Origin: G965279355 sp965279355
GTDB lineage: Bacteria > Pseudomonadota > Alphaproteobacteria > CACIAM-22H2
Reading direction: 5' to 3'
DNA: 64,000 nucleotides
Assembly: GCA_965279355.1 (NCBI GenBank)
Contig: OZ257155.1
Coordinates: forward strand, 4,340,001-4,404,000
Position 1 is the stretch's first letter. Every line of letters begins with the position of its first letter. The notes below the pieces were generated by a model. It made no database searches and was not told the DNA's origin. It was given only the letters and a program-made list of their open reading frames with translations. The position numbers and the translations under genes are program-made. Positions 8,773 to 18,244 of this stretch are shown here, piece after piece.

Positions 8773-9759
8773 ATGGGCCAGCTGATCGACGGAAAATGGG
8801 TCGACGGCGATCCGCCGGAAGAGACGGGAAAGAGCGGCGAGTTCGCGCGCATCGACAGCCGCTTTCGCGACACCATTACCGCCGATGGCTCGTCGGGCTT
8901 CAAGGCCGAGGCGGGGCGTTATCATCTCTATGTCGCCTATACCTGCCCGTGGGCGCATCGCACGCTGATCTTCCGCGTGCTCAAGAAGCTCGAAAGCGCC
9001 ATCAGCGTCTCGTATGCCATTCCTGGCTTGCGCGACAACGGGTGGGAATACAAGGCCGACCCGAAATACCCGGACTGCACGCCCGACCAGGTGAACGGCT
9101 TCGACTATCTGTGGCAGGCCTATGTCGCCAGCAACCCGCACTACACCGGCAAGGTGACGGTGCCGACCCTGTGGGACAAGAAGACCGGCAAGGTCGTGAA
9201 CAATGAGTCGTCCGAAATCATCCGGATGCTCAACAGCGCGTTCAAGGGCATCGCCGGCGACGATACGGATTTCTATCCGCCGCCGCTGCGCGCCGAGATC
9301 GATCGGGTCAACGACCTCGTCTACAACAACGTCAATAACGGCGTGTATCGCGCCGGCTTCGCCAAGACGCAGGAAGCCTACGACAAGGCGTTTGACGATG
9401 TGTTCGCGGCTCTGGACGAGATCGAGGCGCGGCTGGGCAGACACCGCTATCTTGTCGGCAATCGGATGACCGAGGCCGACTGGCGCCTGTTTCCGACATT
9501 GGTGCGCTTCGATGTCGCCTATTTCTCGCTGTTCAAGTGCAACAAGAAGCGCATCGCGGACTATCCGAACCTGTCGAACTATGTTCGCGAACTCTATCAG
9601 GTGCCGGGAATCGCGGAGACGGTGAGGCTGCGCTACTATGTGACCAGCTATTATTCACTGACGCGGATCAATCCCTATGGCATCACGCCCAAGGGCACGC
9701 CGCAGCCTTACGACCTGGCAAGCCCGCACGACCGCGGGCGTCTGGCCGCGGCGGCGTGA
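8773..9759 (+). CDS. Glutathionyl-hydroquinone reductase-type GST (Xi class)
   Basis: A 328-aa member of the YqjG/ECM4-like glutathione transferases, which remove glutathione from glutathionyl-hydroquinones using a redox cysteine in the cytoplasm. The thioredoxin-like half carries YTCPWAHR, with the catalytic Cys near residue 58, and VPTLWDKKTG with VNNESSEIIRM for glutathione binding; the helical half has NNGVYRAGFA, RYLVGNRMTEADWRLFPTLVRFD and the conserved YYSLTRINPYGI tail. Length and all motifs match the family. It starts 3 nt after thyX, behind AAGGA, and a GC-rich hairpin follows it. Confidence 0.9.
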   Translation: MGQLIDGKWVDGDPPEETGKSGEFARIDSRFRDTITADGSSGFKAEAGRYHLYVAYTCPWAHRTLIFRVLKKLESAISVSYAIPGLRDNGWEYKADPKYPDCTPDQVNGFDYLWQAYVASNPHYTGKVTVPTLWDKKTGKVVNNESSEIIRMLNSAFKGIAGDDTDFYPPPLRAEIDRVNDLVYNNVNNGVYRAGFAKTQEAYDKAFDDVFAALDEIEARLGRHRYLVGNRMTEADWRLFPTLVRFDVAYFSLFKCNKKRIADYPNLSNYVRELYQVPGIAETVRLRYYVTSYYSLTRINPYGITPKGTPQPYDLASPHDRGRLAAAA

Positions 9760-9771
9760 TCGGCTGAATGA

Positions 9772-9805
9772 CCGGCAGGGACGGCGGCGCGGGCCGTCCC
9801 GTCGG
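9772..9805 (+). terminator. Hairpin after the GST gene
   Basis: GGGACGGC pairs perfectly with GCCGTCCC around a seven-base loop. The base runs into an A-rich rather than T-rich segment, so this is a weak candidate terminator or an mRNA-stabilising stem between two genes on the same strand. Confidence 0.35.
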
Positions 9806-9837
9806 AAACAAAAAATAAGCGCGCGGGAGGAAGTGAC

Positions 9838-10812
9838 ATGATGCGTAACGCATTTGCGGGTGCCGTGTGCGCGCTCGCTGTGATCGCCGGCGGCAATCTT
9901 GCCCAGGCGCAGGATTATCCCAACCGTCCGGTGAAAGTGATTGTGCCGCAGCCGCCCGGCGGCGGCTTCGATGTCGTCGGCCGCGTTCTTGCCGACAAGC
10001 TGAGCGCCACGATGGGCCAGCAGTTCGTGGTCGAGAACCGGCCTGGCGCCGGAACATTGGTCGGCACCGATGCGGTCGCCAAGTCGGCGCCGGATGGCTA
10101 CACGCTGCTCGTCGGCGCCACGCCGAACATCGCCTTCAATCCCGGCCTCTACGACAACCTGCCCTACGACTCACTGCGCGACTTCGTGCCGATCGGCCTT
10201 GCCGTCGGCTATCCGTATCTTTTGGTCGCGCGCAAGGATCTGCCGCAGTCCAGCCTGCGCGAGATCCTCGACAATGCAAAAGCTAATCCCGACAAGCTCA
10301 CCTATGCATCCGGCGGCAATGGCAGCGGCCAGCATATCGGGCCGGCGCTGATCACCCATCTGTCCGGCGTGAAGATGACGCATGTGCCGTATCGTGGGGC
10401 GCAGGCCGCTTATACCGATCTCCTGGGTGGCAGGGTCGACATGTTCTACGACAACCTCCAGACCGCGAAGCCGCATGTCGAAGCGGGTTCGGTGAAAGCC
10501 ATCGCCGTCTCGACACCGGCCCGTCATCCGGCGTTCCCGAACGTGCCGACCGTGAAAGAAGCCACCGGCCTCGATTTCGACATGGTGAGCTGGTTCGGCT
10601 ATTTCGCGCCGGCCAAAACACCGCAGCCGATCGTCGATCGTCTGCGCCGTGAAGTCGCCGCCGTGCTGAAGATACCCGACGTCGTCGCGCGCTTCGAGGC
10701 CGCCGGCGGCCAGGTGCTGAACCTCCCGGTCGCCGAGACCGACGCGCTGGTGAAGAAAGACACCGACCGCTGGTCGAAACTGATCCGCGCGGCGGGGCTG
10801 AAGGCGGATTGA
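9838..10812 (+). CDS. Tripartite tricarboxylate transporter substrate-binding protein (Bug/TctC family)
   Basis: A 324-aa periplasmic binding protein. It has a signal peptide ending around AQAQ (residue 24), then the family opening DYPNRPVKVIVPQPPGGGFD, a VENRPGAG segment and ASGGNGSGQHIGP in the ligand cleft, plus HVPYRG and DMFYDN. Bug proteins capture carboxylates or similar metabolites for TctA/TctB membrane subunits or act as sensors. No TctA or TctB gene is in the window, which is normal for orphan members of this expanded family, so the ligand cannot be named. A strong GGGAGGA ribosome binding site precedes the first of two adjacent ATG codons. Confidence 0.9.
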   Translation: MMRNAFAGAVCALAVIAGGNLAQAQDYPNRPVKVIVPQPPGGGFDVVGRVLADKLSATMGQQFVVENRPGAGTLVGTDAVAKSAPDGYTLLVGATPNIAFNPGLYDNLPYDSLRDFVPIGLAVGYPYLLVARKDLPQSSLREILDNAKANPDKLTYASGGNGSGQHIGPALITHLSGVKMTHVPYRGAQAAYTDLLGGRVDMFYDNLQTAKPHVEAGSVKAIAVSTPARHPAFPNVPTVKEATGLDFDMVSWFGYFAPAKTPQPIVDRLRREVAAVLKIPDVVARFEAAGGQVLNLPVAETDALVKKDTDRWSKLIRAAGLKAD

Positions 10813-10821
10813 AAATCCTGA

Positions 10822-10852
10822 TCGTCATGCCGGCCTTGAGCTGGCATGACGA
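10822..10852. repeat. Short palindromic element between convergent genes
   Basis: TCGTCATGCC is matched perfectly by GGCATGACGA across an 11-base centre. It lies between the stop of the Bug gene and the stop of the mrp gene, where a bidirectional terminator would be expected. Its outer GTCATGCC resembles the composite palindromes around 62.2 kb but not the 112-bp family. Confidence 0.5.
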
Positions 10853-10891
10853 ATATTGGGAGTGTCCTTTGCGCGAGCGATTGTCGCTCGC

Positions 10892-12028
<1,137 letters not shown>

Positions 12029-12152
12029 GGTTTTTCCTTGAATTCTTTGAAACAGCGGCAATATTCCCAACGTACGCGCATGGGATGCGTGCCCGGTTCG
12101 CTAATGATATAAGGCCTGACGTCGGGTTGAAAGCCGGCAACAAGGGCCAGCA

Positions 12153-12179
12153 TTTCGCAACGGACTGGCTTTTCGCAAC
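12153..12179 (+). promoter_or_regulatory. Tandem TTTCGCAAC boxes upstream of hflK
   Basis: The nonamer TTTCGCAAC occurs twice, 18 bp apart start to start, ending about 20 bp before the hflK start codon. The arrangement could be a protein-binding site or be fortuitous; no clear -35/-10 pair is visible next to it. Confidence 0.3.
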
Positions 12180-12200
12180 AGATCGAGGTTGAACAAAGAC

Positions 12201-13370
12201 ATGCCGTGGAATCAGGGCGGTGGTGGTGGCGGTCCATGGGGCGGCGGCGGGGGCCAAAGTCCGTGGGGTCGTCCATCTGGCGGTGGCGGCGGACGTCAGC
12301 CGCCGGATATCGAAGACATGCTGCGTCGCGGTCAGGACCGCATGAAGAAGATGCTTCCGGGTGGCTTCGGCACCGGCAAGGGCGTCGGCTTCGTCGTGAT
12401 CGTTGCGATCGCTCTTTGGCTGGCCAGCGGATTCTATCGCGTGCAGCCGGATGAGCAGGGCGTTGTCCTGCGCTTCGGCGAATGGGTGAAGACGACCCAG
12501 CCCGGTCTCAACTGGCGCCTGCCGGCGCCGATTGAAACGGTGCTCACGCCGAAGGTCACGCGCATCAATCCCCTCGACATCGGATTTCGCTCCGCGGCGG
12601 GCGACCGTGGCGGTCGCGGCCGTACCGTGGCCGAAGAAGGCCTGATGCTGACCGGCGATGAGAACATCATCGACATTCAGTACACCGTGTTCTGGCGCAT
12701 CAGCGATGCCGGCAAGTTCCTGTTCAACATCGCCTCGCCCGAAGCGACCGTGAAAGCGGCCGCCGAAAGCGCGATGCGCGAGGTTGTCGGCACGATGCCG
12801 GCCCAGCAGGCGCTGGCCGAAGGCCGTACGCAGATCGAAACGAACACCGTGCGCCTGATGCAGAATATCCTCAATGAGTACGGGGCCGGCGTGGAAGTGA
12901 CGCAGGTTCAGTTGCGTGGCGTCGAGCCGCCACAACAGGTCATCGATGCGTTCCGCGACGTGCAGCGCGCCAAAGCGGATCGCGAGCGCGCGCGTAACGA
13001 GGCGGAAGCCTATCGCAACGACATCGTGCCGCGCGCACGCGGTGAGGGGCAGCGGCTGATCGAGGAATCCGAAGCGTATCGCCAACAGGCGATTGCGCAG
13101 GCGGAAGGTGAAGCCGCGCGCTTCATTTCGGTCTATAACGCCTTCAGGCTGGCGCCCGATGTCACCAAGCAGCGGCTCTATCTCGAAACGATGGAGCAGA
13201 TCCTGCGCGGCAACAACAAATTCATCATCGACCAGCCGGCCGGTGGCGGCAACAGCGGCGTCCTGCCGTATCTGCCGCTGCAGGAAATGCAGCAGCGCCG
13301 GGCGACAACCGCGACGCCTGGCCAACCGCCAGTCCCAGCGCAACCGCCTCTGCTGGGAGCACGCCCATGA
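12201..13370 (+). CDS. hflK: Membrane protease modulator HflK
   Basis: Subunit of the HflKC complex, an SPFH/prohibitin-type inner-membrane cage that encloses and modulates the FtsH protease. The 389-aa protein begins MPWNQGG followed by a Gly/Trp/Pro-rich cytoplasmic tail, a single membrane helix near residues 60-80 (VGFVVIVAIALWLASGFY), the SPFH domain opening with VQPDEQGVVLRFGEW, and a long coiled coil rich in RAKADRERARNEAEAY-type heptads. The ATG was chosen over an in-frame TTG four codons upstream because family members start MPWN. Its stop overlaps the hflC start by 4 bp, indicating translational coupling. Confidence 0.95.
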   Translation: MPWNQGGGGGGPWGGGGGQSPWGRPSGGGGGRQPPDIEDMLRRGQDRMKKMLPGGFGTGKGVGFVVIVAIALWLASGFYRVQPDEQGVVLRFGEWVKTTQPGLNWRLPAPIETVLTPKVTRINPLDIGFRSAAGDRGGRGRTVAEEGLMLTGDENIIDIQYTVFWRISDAGKFLFNIASPEATVKAAAESAMREVVGTMPAQQALAEGRTQIETNTVRLMQNILNEYGAGVEVTQVQLRGVEPPQQVIDAFRDVQRAKADRERARNEAEAYRNDIVPRARGEGQRLIEESEAYRQQAIAQAEGEAARFISVYNAFRLAPDVTKQRLYLETMEQILRGNNKFIIDQPAGGGNSGVLPYLPLQEMQQRRATTATPGQPPVPAQPPLLGARP

Positions 13371-14272
13371 ACCGCGGTATTCTTACGGCAATCGCCGTCG
13401 CGACCGCGGCCGTTATCATCGTCGCGCTCAGTGCGTTCTTCACCGTCAACCAGGCGCAGCAGGCTCTTGTCCTGCAGTTCGGCGCGCCTGTTCGCGTGGT
13501 GCAGGATGCCGGCCTGAAGATGAAGATCCCGTTCGTCCAGAACGTGGTCTATTTCGACAAGCGTCTGCTGGATTTCGATGCCGACGCGCAGGAAGTCATC
13601 ATGGCCGACCAGAAGCGTCTGGTGGTCGATGCCTTCGCGCGCTATCGGATCGTCGATCCTCTGCGCTTCTTCCAGACGGTCGGCAACGAGTTCAACATGC
13701 GCGCGCGTCTGTCGGCCATCGTGAACTCGAGCCTGCGTAACGTCCTGGGCTCGGTGCCGTTCAGCGCCGTGCTGACCCAGCGTCGTGCGGAGCTGATGCA
13801 TCAGATGAAGGTTTCGGTCGAGACCGAAGCCAAGTCGTTTGGTGTCGAGGTGATCGACGTCCGTATCATGCGGGCCGATCTCCATCCCGATAACAGCCAG
13901 GCGATCTTCGACCGGATGAAGACCGAGCGCGAACGCGAGGCGAGGACGGAACGGGCCGGCGGTGCGGAAACCGCCCAGCGTATCCGTGCCGAAGCCGAGC
14001 GCGACCGCACGGTCCTGCTTGCCGATGCGCAGCGTCAGGCCCAGATCCTGCGCGGCCAGGGCGACGCGGATGCGACACGCATCTTCGCCGAGGCGTTCAA
14101 CCGGGATCCGGACTTCTACGCGTTCTATCGTTCGCTCCAGGCCTACCAGCGGTCGATGGCCGACGGCACGGCGACGATGGTGTTGTCGCCGGACAGCGAC
14201 TTCTTCCGCTTCTTCCGCGATCAGCGGGGGGCGACGGAGCCGCCGCGACCGCCGGCGGGTCGTACCCGGTAG
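13367..14272 (+). CDS. hflC: Membrane protease modulator HflC
   Basis: Partner of HflK in the FtsH-regulating SPFH complex. The 301-aa protein has one N-terminal membrane helix (about residues 5-25), the SPFH domain with NQAQQALVLQFGAPVRV and RLLDFDADAQEV, the coiled-coil segment (ERDRTVLLADAQRQAQI) and the C-terminal FYAFYRSLQAYQ motif typical of HflC. The start ATG overlaps the hflK stop as ATGA. A strong stem-loop separates it from the degP-like gene downstream. Confidence 0.95.
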   Translation: MNRGILTAIAVATAAVIIVALSAFFTVNQAQQALVLQFGAPVRVVQDAGLKMKIPFVQNVVYFDKRLLDFDADAQEVIMADQKRLVVDAFARYRIVDPLRFFQTVGNEFNMRARLSAIVNSSLRNVLGSVPFSAVLTQRRAELMHQMKVSVETEAKSFGVEVIDVRIMRADLHPDNSQAIFDRMKTEREREARTERAGGAETAQRIRAEAERDRTVLLADAQRQAQILRGQGDADATRIFAEAFNRDPDFYAFYRSLQAYQRSMADGTATMVLSPDSDFFRFFRDQRGATEPPRPPAGRTR

Positions 14273-14305
14273 GCGTCTTTAACCCGTAAGCACGAGAGTG
14301 TGCTT

Positions 14306-14353
14306 GGCAGAACGCGGCGGATAATCGTTAAATCGGTTATCCGCCGCACTGCC
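14306..14353 (+). terminator. Long stem-loop between hflC and degP
   Basis: GCGGCGGATAA pairs perfectly with TTATCCGCCGC around a 12-base loop, and GGCAG/CTGCC extends the stem across a small internal loop. No T-run follows, so it may be an mRNA-processing or stabilising structure, an attenuator or a Rho-type end rather than a classical intrinsic terminator. Confidence 0.5.
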
Positions 14354-14419
14354 TTGAAGGGCGATTACGGTAGGATTACATCGATAGTGCGTGGCTTGGG
14401 CGTGATGGACAGGGATATC

Positions 14420-14434
14420 AAGGAGATAACGGTG
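14420..14434 (+). promoter_or_regulatory. Start-deciding ribosome binding site of degP
   Basis: AAGGAG is followed by six bases and then GTG. The earlier in-frame GTG (14300) and ATG (14405) have no comparable Shine-Dalgarno sequence, so this site decides the start. Confidence 0.7.
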
Positions 14435-16018
14435 AAGCACGGATCGGAGAAGAAGCCGTTTGGCCGAATCGGCGCGGCGGCACTGGCTGTTGCGCTGTCT
14501 GTCGCGACGGCGCTGCCCACGCTGGCGCCGATGCCGGCCGCCGCCCAGAACCGCGCCAACCCGCCGCTTGCAGGCTTTGCCGACCTCGCAGAGCGCCTTC
14601 TCCCGGCTGTGGTGAACATCTCCACCACCCAGACCGTACGCGCCGAGCGCGGAGGGCCGGGTGCCGGTCCGCAGGCGCCGGGGCAGCCCGGTCAGCCGCC
14701 CGGTCGCCGTGGCGGCCCGGAAATCCCGCAGTTCCCGCCGGGCTCCCCGTTCGAGGAGTTCTTCAAAGAGTTCTTCGACCGTCAGGGCCGTGGCGGCGCA
14801 ACCCCCGATGCGCCGCCACGCCGGGCACAGTCGCTGGGCTCCGGCTTCATCATCGATCCGACCGGCTACGTCGTGACCAACAATCACGTCATCGCCGATG
14901 CCGACGAGATCCGCGTCACCCTGCATGACAACACGCAGCTCACCGCGAAGCTCATCGGCCGCGACACCAAGGTCGATCTCGCCCTGCTGAAGGTCGAAAG
15001 CAGCAAGCCGCTGCCGTCCGTGAAGTTCGGCGATTCCGACAAGTCGCGTGTCGGCGACTGGATCGTGGCGATCGGCAATCCGTTCGGCCTTGGCGGTTCG
15101 GTCACCGTCGGCATCGTGTCGGCGCGTGCCCGCGACATCAACGCCGGCCCGTACGACGATTTCATCCAGACCGATGCCTCGATCAACCGCGGCAATTCGG
15201 GCGGTCCGATGTTCAATCTCAACGGCGAGGTGATCGGCATCAACACCGCGATCTATTCGCCGACCGGCGGCAGTGTGGGCATCGGCTTCGCCGTGCCGTC
15301 CGTGCTTGCCCGGAATGTCGTCGACCAGCTTCGCCAGCATGGCCGGACGCGCCGTGGCTGGCTGGGCGTCAACATCCAGACCGTCACGGATGAGATCGCC
15401 GAAAGCCTCGGTCTCGACAAGGCGAGGGGCGCGCTTGTGGCCCGGGTCACCGAAAAGGGCCCTGCGGAAGTCGGCAAGATCATCTCTGGCGATGTGGTCA
15501 TCAAGTTCGACGGCCGCGATGTCGCCGACATGCGCCGCCTGCCGCGCATGGTTGCCGAGACGCCGGTCGACAAGGTGGTCGACGTTGTGGTCTGGCGTAA
15601 AGGCCGCGAGGTACCGCTCAAGATCAAGCTGGGCGAACTGCCGGACGACGAACAGCTCGCTGCGGCGCCGCGGAGCGATCAGCGCGGCCGGGAACCGGCG
15701 GCGCCGACCTCGACGGTCGATGCGCTCGGCATGTCGCTAGCCCAGCTCACCCCAGACCTGCGCGAGCGGTTTGAGGTTGCCGAGAAGACCCGCGGTGTCC
15801 TGATCACCAAGGTCGGTGACGGGTCCTCGGCGGCGGAGCGCGGGCTGCGCCCCGGCGACGTCATCGTGGAAGTCGCCCAGGAAGTCGTGACCTCACCTGA
15901 CCAGCTGGTGAAAAAGATTAACGATGCCCGGGCGGCCGGTCGCAAGAGCGTCCTCATCATGGTCGAAACTAAGGGTGAGCAGCGCTTTATCGGCCTGTCC
16001 GTGGAACAACGCGGCTAG
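14432..16018 (+). CDS. degP: Periplasmic Do/DegP-family serine protease
   Basis: HtrA-type chaperone-protease of envelope quality control. From the chosen start it is 528 aa: signal peptide (cleavage near AAAQ, residue 35), a Gly/Pro-rich linker, a trypsin-like domain with the triad in NNHVIAD (His about 152), KVDLALL (Asp about 182) and GNSGGPMF (Ser about 256), then two PDZ domains, the second with GLRPGDVIVEV. The frame is open to a GTG at 14300 and has an ATG at 14405, but AAGGAG lies exactly six nt before the GTG at 14432, which also puts the signal peptide at the N-terminus. Its position after hflKC couples two membrane-stress proteolysis systems. A textbook terminator follows. Confidence 0.92.
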   Translation: MKHGSEKKPFGRIGAAALAVALSVATALPTLAPMPAAAQNRANPPLAGFADLAERLLPAVVNISTTQTVRAERGGPGAGPQAPGQPGQPPGRRGGPEIPQFPPGSPFEEFFKEFFDRQGRGGATPDAPPRRAQSLGSGFIIDPTGYVVTNNHVIADADEIRVTLHDNTQLTAKLIGRDTKVDLALLKVESSKPLPSVKFGDSDKSRVGDWIVAIGNPFGLGGSVTVGIVSARARDINAGPYDDFIQTDASINRGNSGGPMFNLNGEVIGINTAIYSPTGGSVGIGFAVPSVLARNVVDQLRQHGRTRRGWLGVNIQTVTDEIAESLGLDKARGALVARVTEKGPAEVGKIISGDVVIKFDGRDVADMRRLPRMVAETPVDKVVDVVVWRKGREVPLKIKLGELPDDEQLAAAPRSDQRGREPAAPTSTVDALGMSLAQLTPDLRERFEVAEKTRGVLITKVGDGSSAAERGLRPGDVIVEVAQEVVTSPDQLVKKINDARAAGRKSVLIMVETKGEQRFIGLSVEQRG

Positions 16019-16041
16019 TCAGCCGTTTGACTCATAAGTTA

Positions 16042-16075
16042 ACGGGCGGCTCGGCCCAGAGCCGCCCGTTTTTTT
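16042..16075 (+). terminator. Intrinsic terminator of degP
   Basis: An 11-bp perfect GC-rich stem (ACGGGCGGCTC with its complement), a six-base loop and a run of seven T residues, beginning 24 bp after the degP stop. Confidence 0.93.
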
Positions 16076-16202
16076 ATGCGTTAACCTGATCGGTCAATTG
16101 TCAAACCCAGGACCCAAGAGTATCGTCCCGCCGCCCTGCCACAGCCCGCGGATGCCCAGCGGTGATGTCGGTCGGGGAAAGGCGCGAGGATCATCGAAAA
16201 TC

Positions 16203-17441
16203 ATGCGGCGGGTGGCCATCTGGGGGGCCGCGCTGGCGCTTCTAGGCGCGGCGGCGATGCCGGTAGTCGCGGAAGAGCGCGCGAGCGCTGTCCGTCTGCC
16301 GCCCATGCCCGTGGCGCGCCCTGCACCGGTTAATACCGCGGATATCCGCATTGGCCTGATCCTCGGTAACGGTAGCCAGGAAGCCATCGCGGACGATATT
16401 ACGGCCGGCCTGACCCTAGCCCTGAGTGAGCCGACCTTCGGCCTTGGCGGTCGCAAGGTCGTGCTGATGCGCGAAATGGCCGAGCGCAGCGCCGTTGAAA
16501 ATGCCAAGCTTCTGCTGGAGGCCAAGGCGAACATCCTGCTTGGCCCGGCGACAGCCAGGGACGTCGTGGCGCTGCGCGACCTCGCCGACAGCCGCGGTGT
16601 CCCGCTGATCGTGCCGGTGGCCGGCGCCGGTGTTCTGGCATCCCTGAAATGCAGCCCCTTTGTCCTGCACGTCACCCCGGCCGGCGACCAGGTCGCGGGC
16701 CCACTGGGGGCCTGGGCGGGGGCACAGAAGCCAACCAAGCGCATCTATCTGATCGCCCCCGAAGAGGCGGCGTCGCGCAGCCAGGTCGCCACCTTCAAGC
16801 GCCATTTCCTGGCGGCGGGCGGCGAGGTGGTCGGCGAGGAATACGTGCCGGCGGCCAATCCCGATTTCAGCCCGTACCTTGCCAAGCTGCGGCTTGTCGG
16901 CGCCGATTCCGTCTATGCGCCGTTCGCCGGCGATGCCGCAAAGGCGTTCGTTCGCGACTATGAGGCGCAGGGTCTGTTCAAGCGGGTGGCGCTGCTCGGC
17001 ACGTCCGAGTTCTCCGTGGCGACCGCCAAGGCCGCCATGGTTGGCGGCAACATCGGCGGCCTGATCGGTGCCGTGGATTACGTGCCAGCCATCGATTCTC
17101 CCGAGAACGGCCGCTTTCAGATCGATTTCGCCAAGCGCTTCGGCCGCATGCCGTCGCTGCATGCGGCGCGCGGTTACGATGCCGGCCGCCTGATCATCGA
17201 GGCCCTGCGCTCGATCGGCGGCAAGACCGACGATCCGGCCGTGCTGGCCTCCGCGCTGACCAATGTTTCGATCGTCGGTCCGCGTGGCCTGGTGCGCGCG
17301 GCCGTGCAGGGCGGTGCCACCGTCGACCGTCTCTACATCGTTCGCGCGCGGCAGGAAGAAAACGGCCGGCGTTACGATCTGATCGACCGGGTACCGCCGG
17401 CGCTCGCCCGCGCCGAGACCTGCCCGGCGCCAGCCAACTGA
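16203..17441 (+). CDS. Periplasmic type-1 ligand-binding protein (Leu/Ile/Val-BP-like)
   Basis: A 412-aa secreted protein of the Peripla_BP_6 fold, similar to branched-chain amino acid binding proteins and to the LppC/LpoA-like domain of penicillin-binding-protein activators. The chosen ATG yields a signal peptide (MRRVAIWGAALALLGAA, cleavage near residue 24); the mature part has DIRIGLILGNGSQEAI, LGPATARDVVALRDLADS for the first lobe and YDAGRLIIEALR late in the second. The frame is open upstream to a TTG at 16098 but that extension is not signal-like. No ABC permease or ATPase gene adjoins it, so it may not be a transport component. Its last 70 bp overlap the 3' end of the convergent hydrolase gene. 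Confidence 0.75.
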   Translation: MRRVAIWGAALALLGAAAMPVVAEERASAVRLPPMPVARPAPVNTADIRIGLILGNGSQEAIADDITAGLTLALSEPTFGLGGRKVVLMREMAERSAVENAKLLLEAKANILLGPATARDVVALRDLADSRGVPLIVPVAGAGVLASLKCSPFVLHVTPAGDQVAGPLGAWAGAQKPTKRIYLIAPEEAASRSQVATFKRHFLAAGGEVVGEEYVPAANPDFSPYLAKLRLVGADSVYAPFAGDAAKAFVRDYEAQGLFKRVALLGTSEFSVATAKAAMVGGNIGGLIGAVDYVPAIDSPENGRFQIDFAKRFGRMPSLHAARGYDAGRLIIEALRSIGGKTDDPAVLASALTNVSIVGPRGLVRAAVQGGATVDRLYIVRARQEENGRRYDLIDRVPPALARAETCPAPAN

Positions 17442-18235
17442 TCGTGCCCGCCGTGACGCGCGAGGAACACGCTGACCACCGCGTTGAACGTCTCGGGATC
17501 CTCGAAATAAGACGAATGTCCGACGCCTGACAGCAGGCGGAAGTCCGCGTCCGGAATCAGCGACGCGACACGGCGCATGACATCGGGCGGTACGAGTCGA
17601 TCGTGAACGCCCGCCAGAACCAACGTCGGAATCCTGAAGTCCTTCAATTGCGCAGCGCTGACGCGCAGGCCGGGCGCGTTCAGCTCGGTCGGCTTTGTAT
17701 AGTCGATGGCCGTGTTGAGCGCGTGGATCTGGTCGTACAGGAACGCCATCGCCGGGTTCTGCCGCGCATAGTTCGGCGCCAGCGCCGCGCCGACGATCTC
17801 GCTGAGCGGCGTACCCGGTGGACGCATCGTGGCCAGCCGTTGTGCGATGGTTTCATCGTGGATGCCGCCGGTGGTCGCGCACAGGATCAGCGCCGCCGTG
17901 CGGTCCGGATGCGCCAGCGCAAAGCCCAGGGTGGTCAACCCGCCCATCGACTGACCGATCTGCGCCGCGCGGCCAATGCCTGCATGATCGAGGATCGCGC
18001 AAAGATCACCCACGAAACGACCGCGGTCGAAATCGGCGGGTGTATCGCAGGTTGAGCGTGCAAAGCCGCGATGATCGAACACAAGCACCCGATAGCCCTG
18101 GGCGAGGGACGGGACCTGCTGCCACCAGCTTGCCGCGTTGCCGCCCATGCCGTGCGACAGGACAACCGCAGGTCCGTCCGCCGGACCGTGTGTTTCATAA
18201 TAAAGCGCGGCGCCGTTGTGGCGGATGCTGGGCAT
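17372..18235 (-). CDS. Alpha/beta hydrolase
   Basis: A 287-aa cytoplasmic alpha/beta-hydrolase-fold enzyme with the oxyanion segment SHGMGGNAASW, FDHRGFARS, the nucleophile elbow GQSMGG (Ser near 95), the acid in VLAGVHDRLVPP and the catalytic His in GVGHSSYFEDPE. It resembles 3-oxoadipate enol-lactonase-like hydrolases, but the cap gives no firm substrate. AGGAG precedes the ATG. It is last in a minus-strand run with MarC, YHS and an acyl-CoA synthetase (gaps 9, 20 and 56 bp). The C-terminal 23 codons overlap the convergent binding-protein gene, and that tail (GHDQLAGAGQVSARASAGG) is low-complexity, suggesting the reading frame extended into its neighbour. Confidence 0.85.
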   Translation of the reverse strand: MPSIRHNGAALYYETHGPADGPAVVLSHGMGGNAASWWQQVPSLAQGYRVLVFDHRGFARSTCDTPADFDRGRFVGDLCAILDHAGIGRAAQIGQSMGGLTTLGFALAHPDRTAALILCATTGGIHDETIAQRLATMRPPGTPLSEIVGAALAPNYARQNPAMAFLYDQIHALNTAIDYTKPTELNAPGLRVSAAQLKDFRIPTLVLAGVHDRLVPPDVMRRVASLIPDADFRLLSGVGHSSYFEDPETFNAVVSVFLARHGGHDQLAGAGQVSARASAGGTRSIRS

Positions 18236-18244
18236 GGAAGGCTC

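Noticed and set aside
9838..10812. Complete tricarboxylate transporter
   Set aside because: Only the binding protein is present; no TctA or TctB-like membrane gene occurs nearby.
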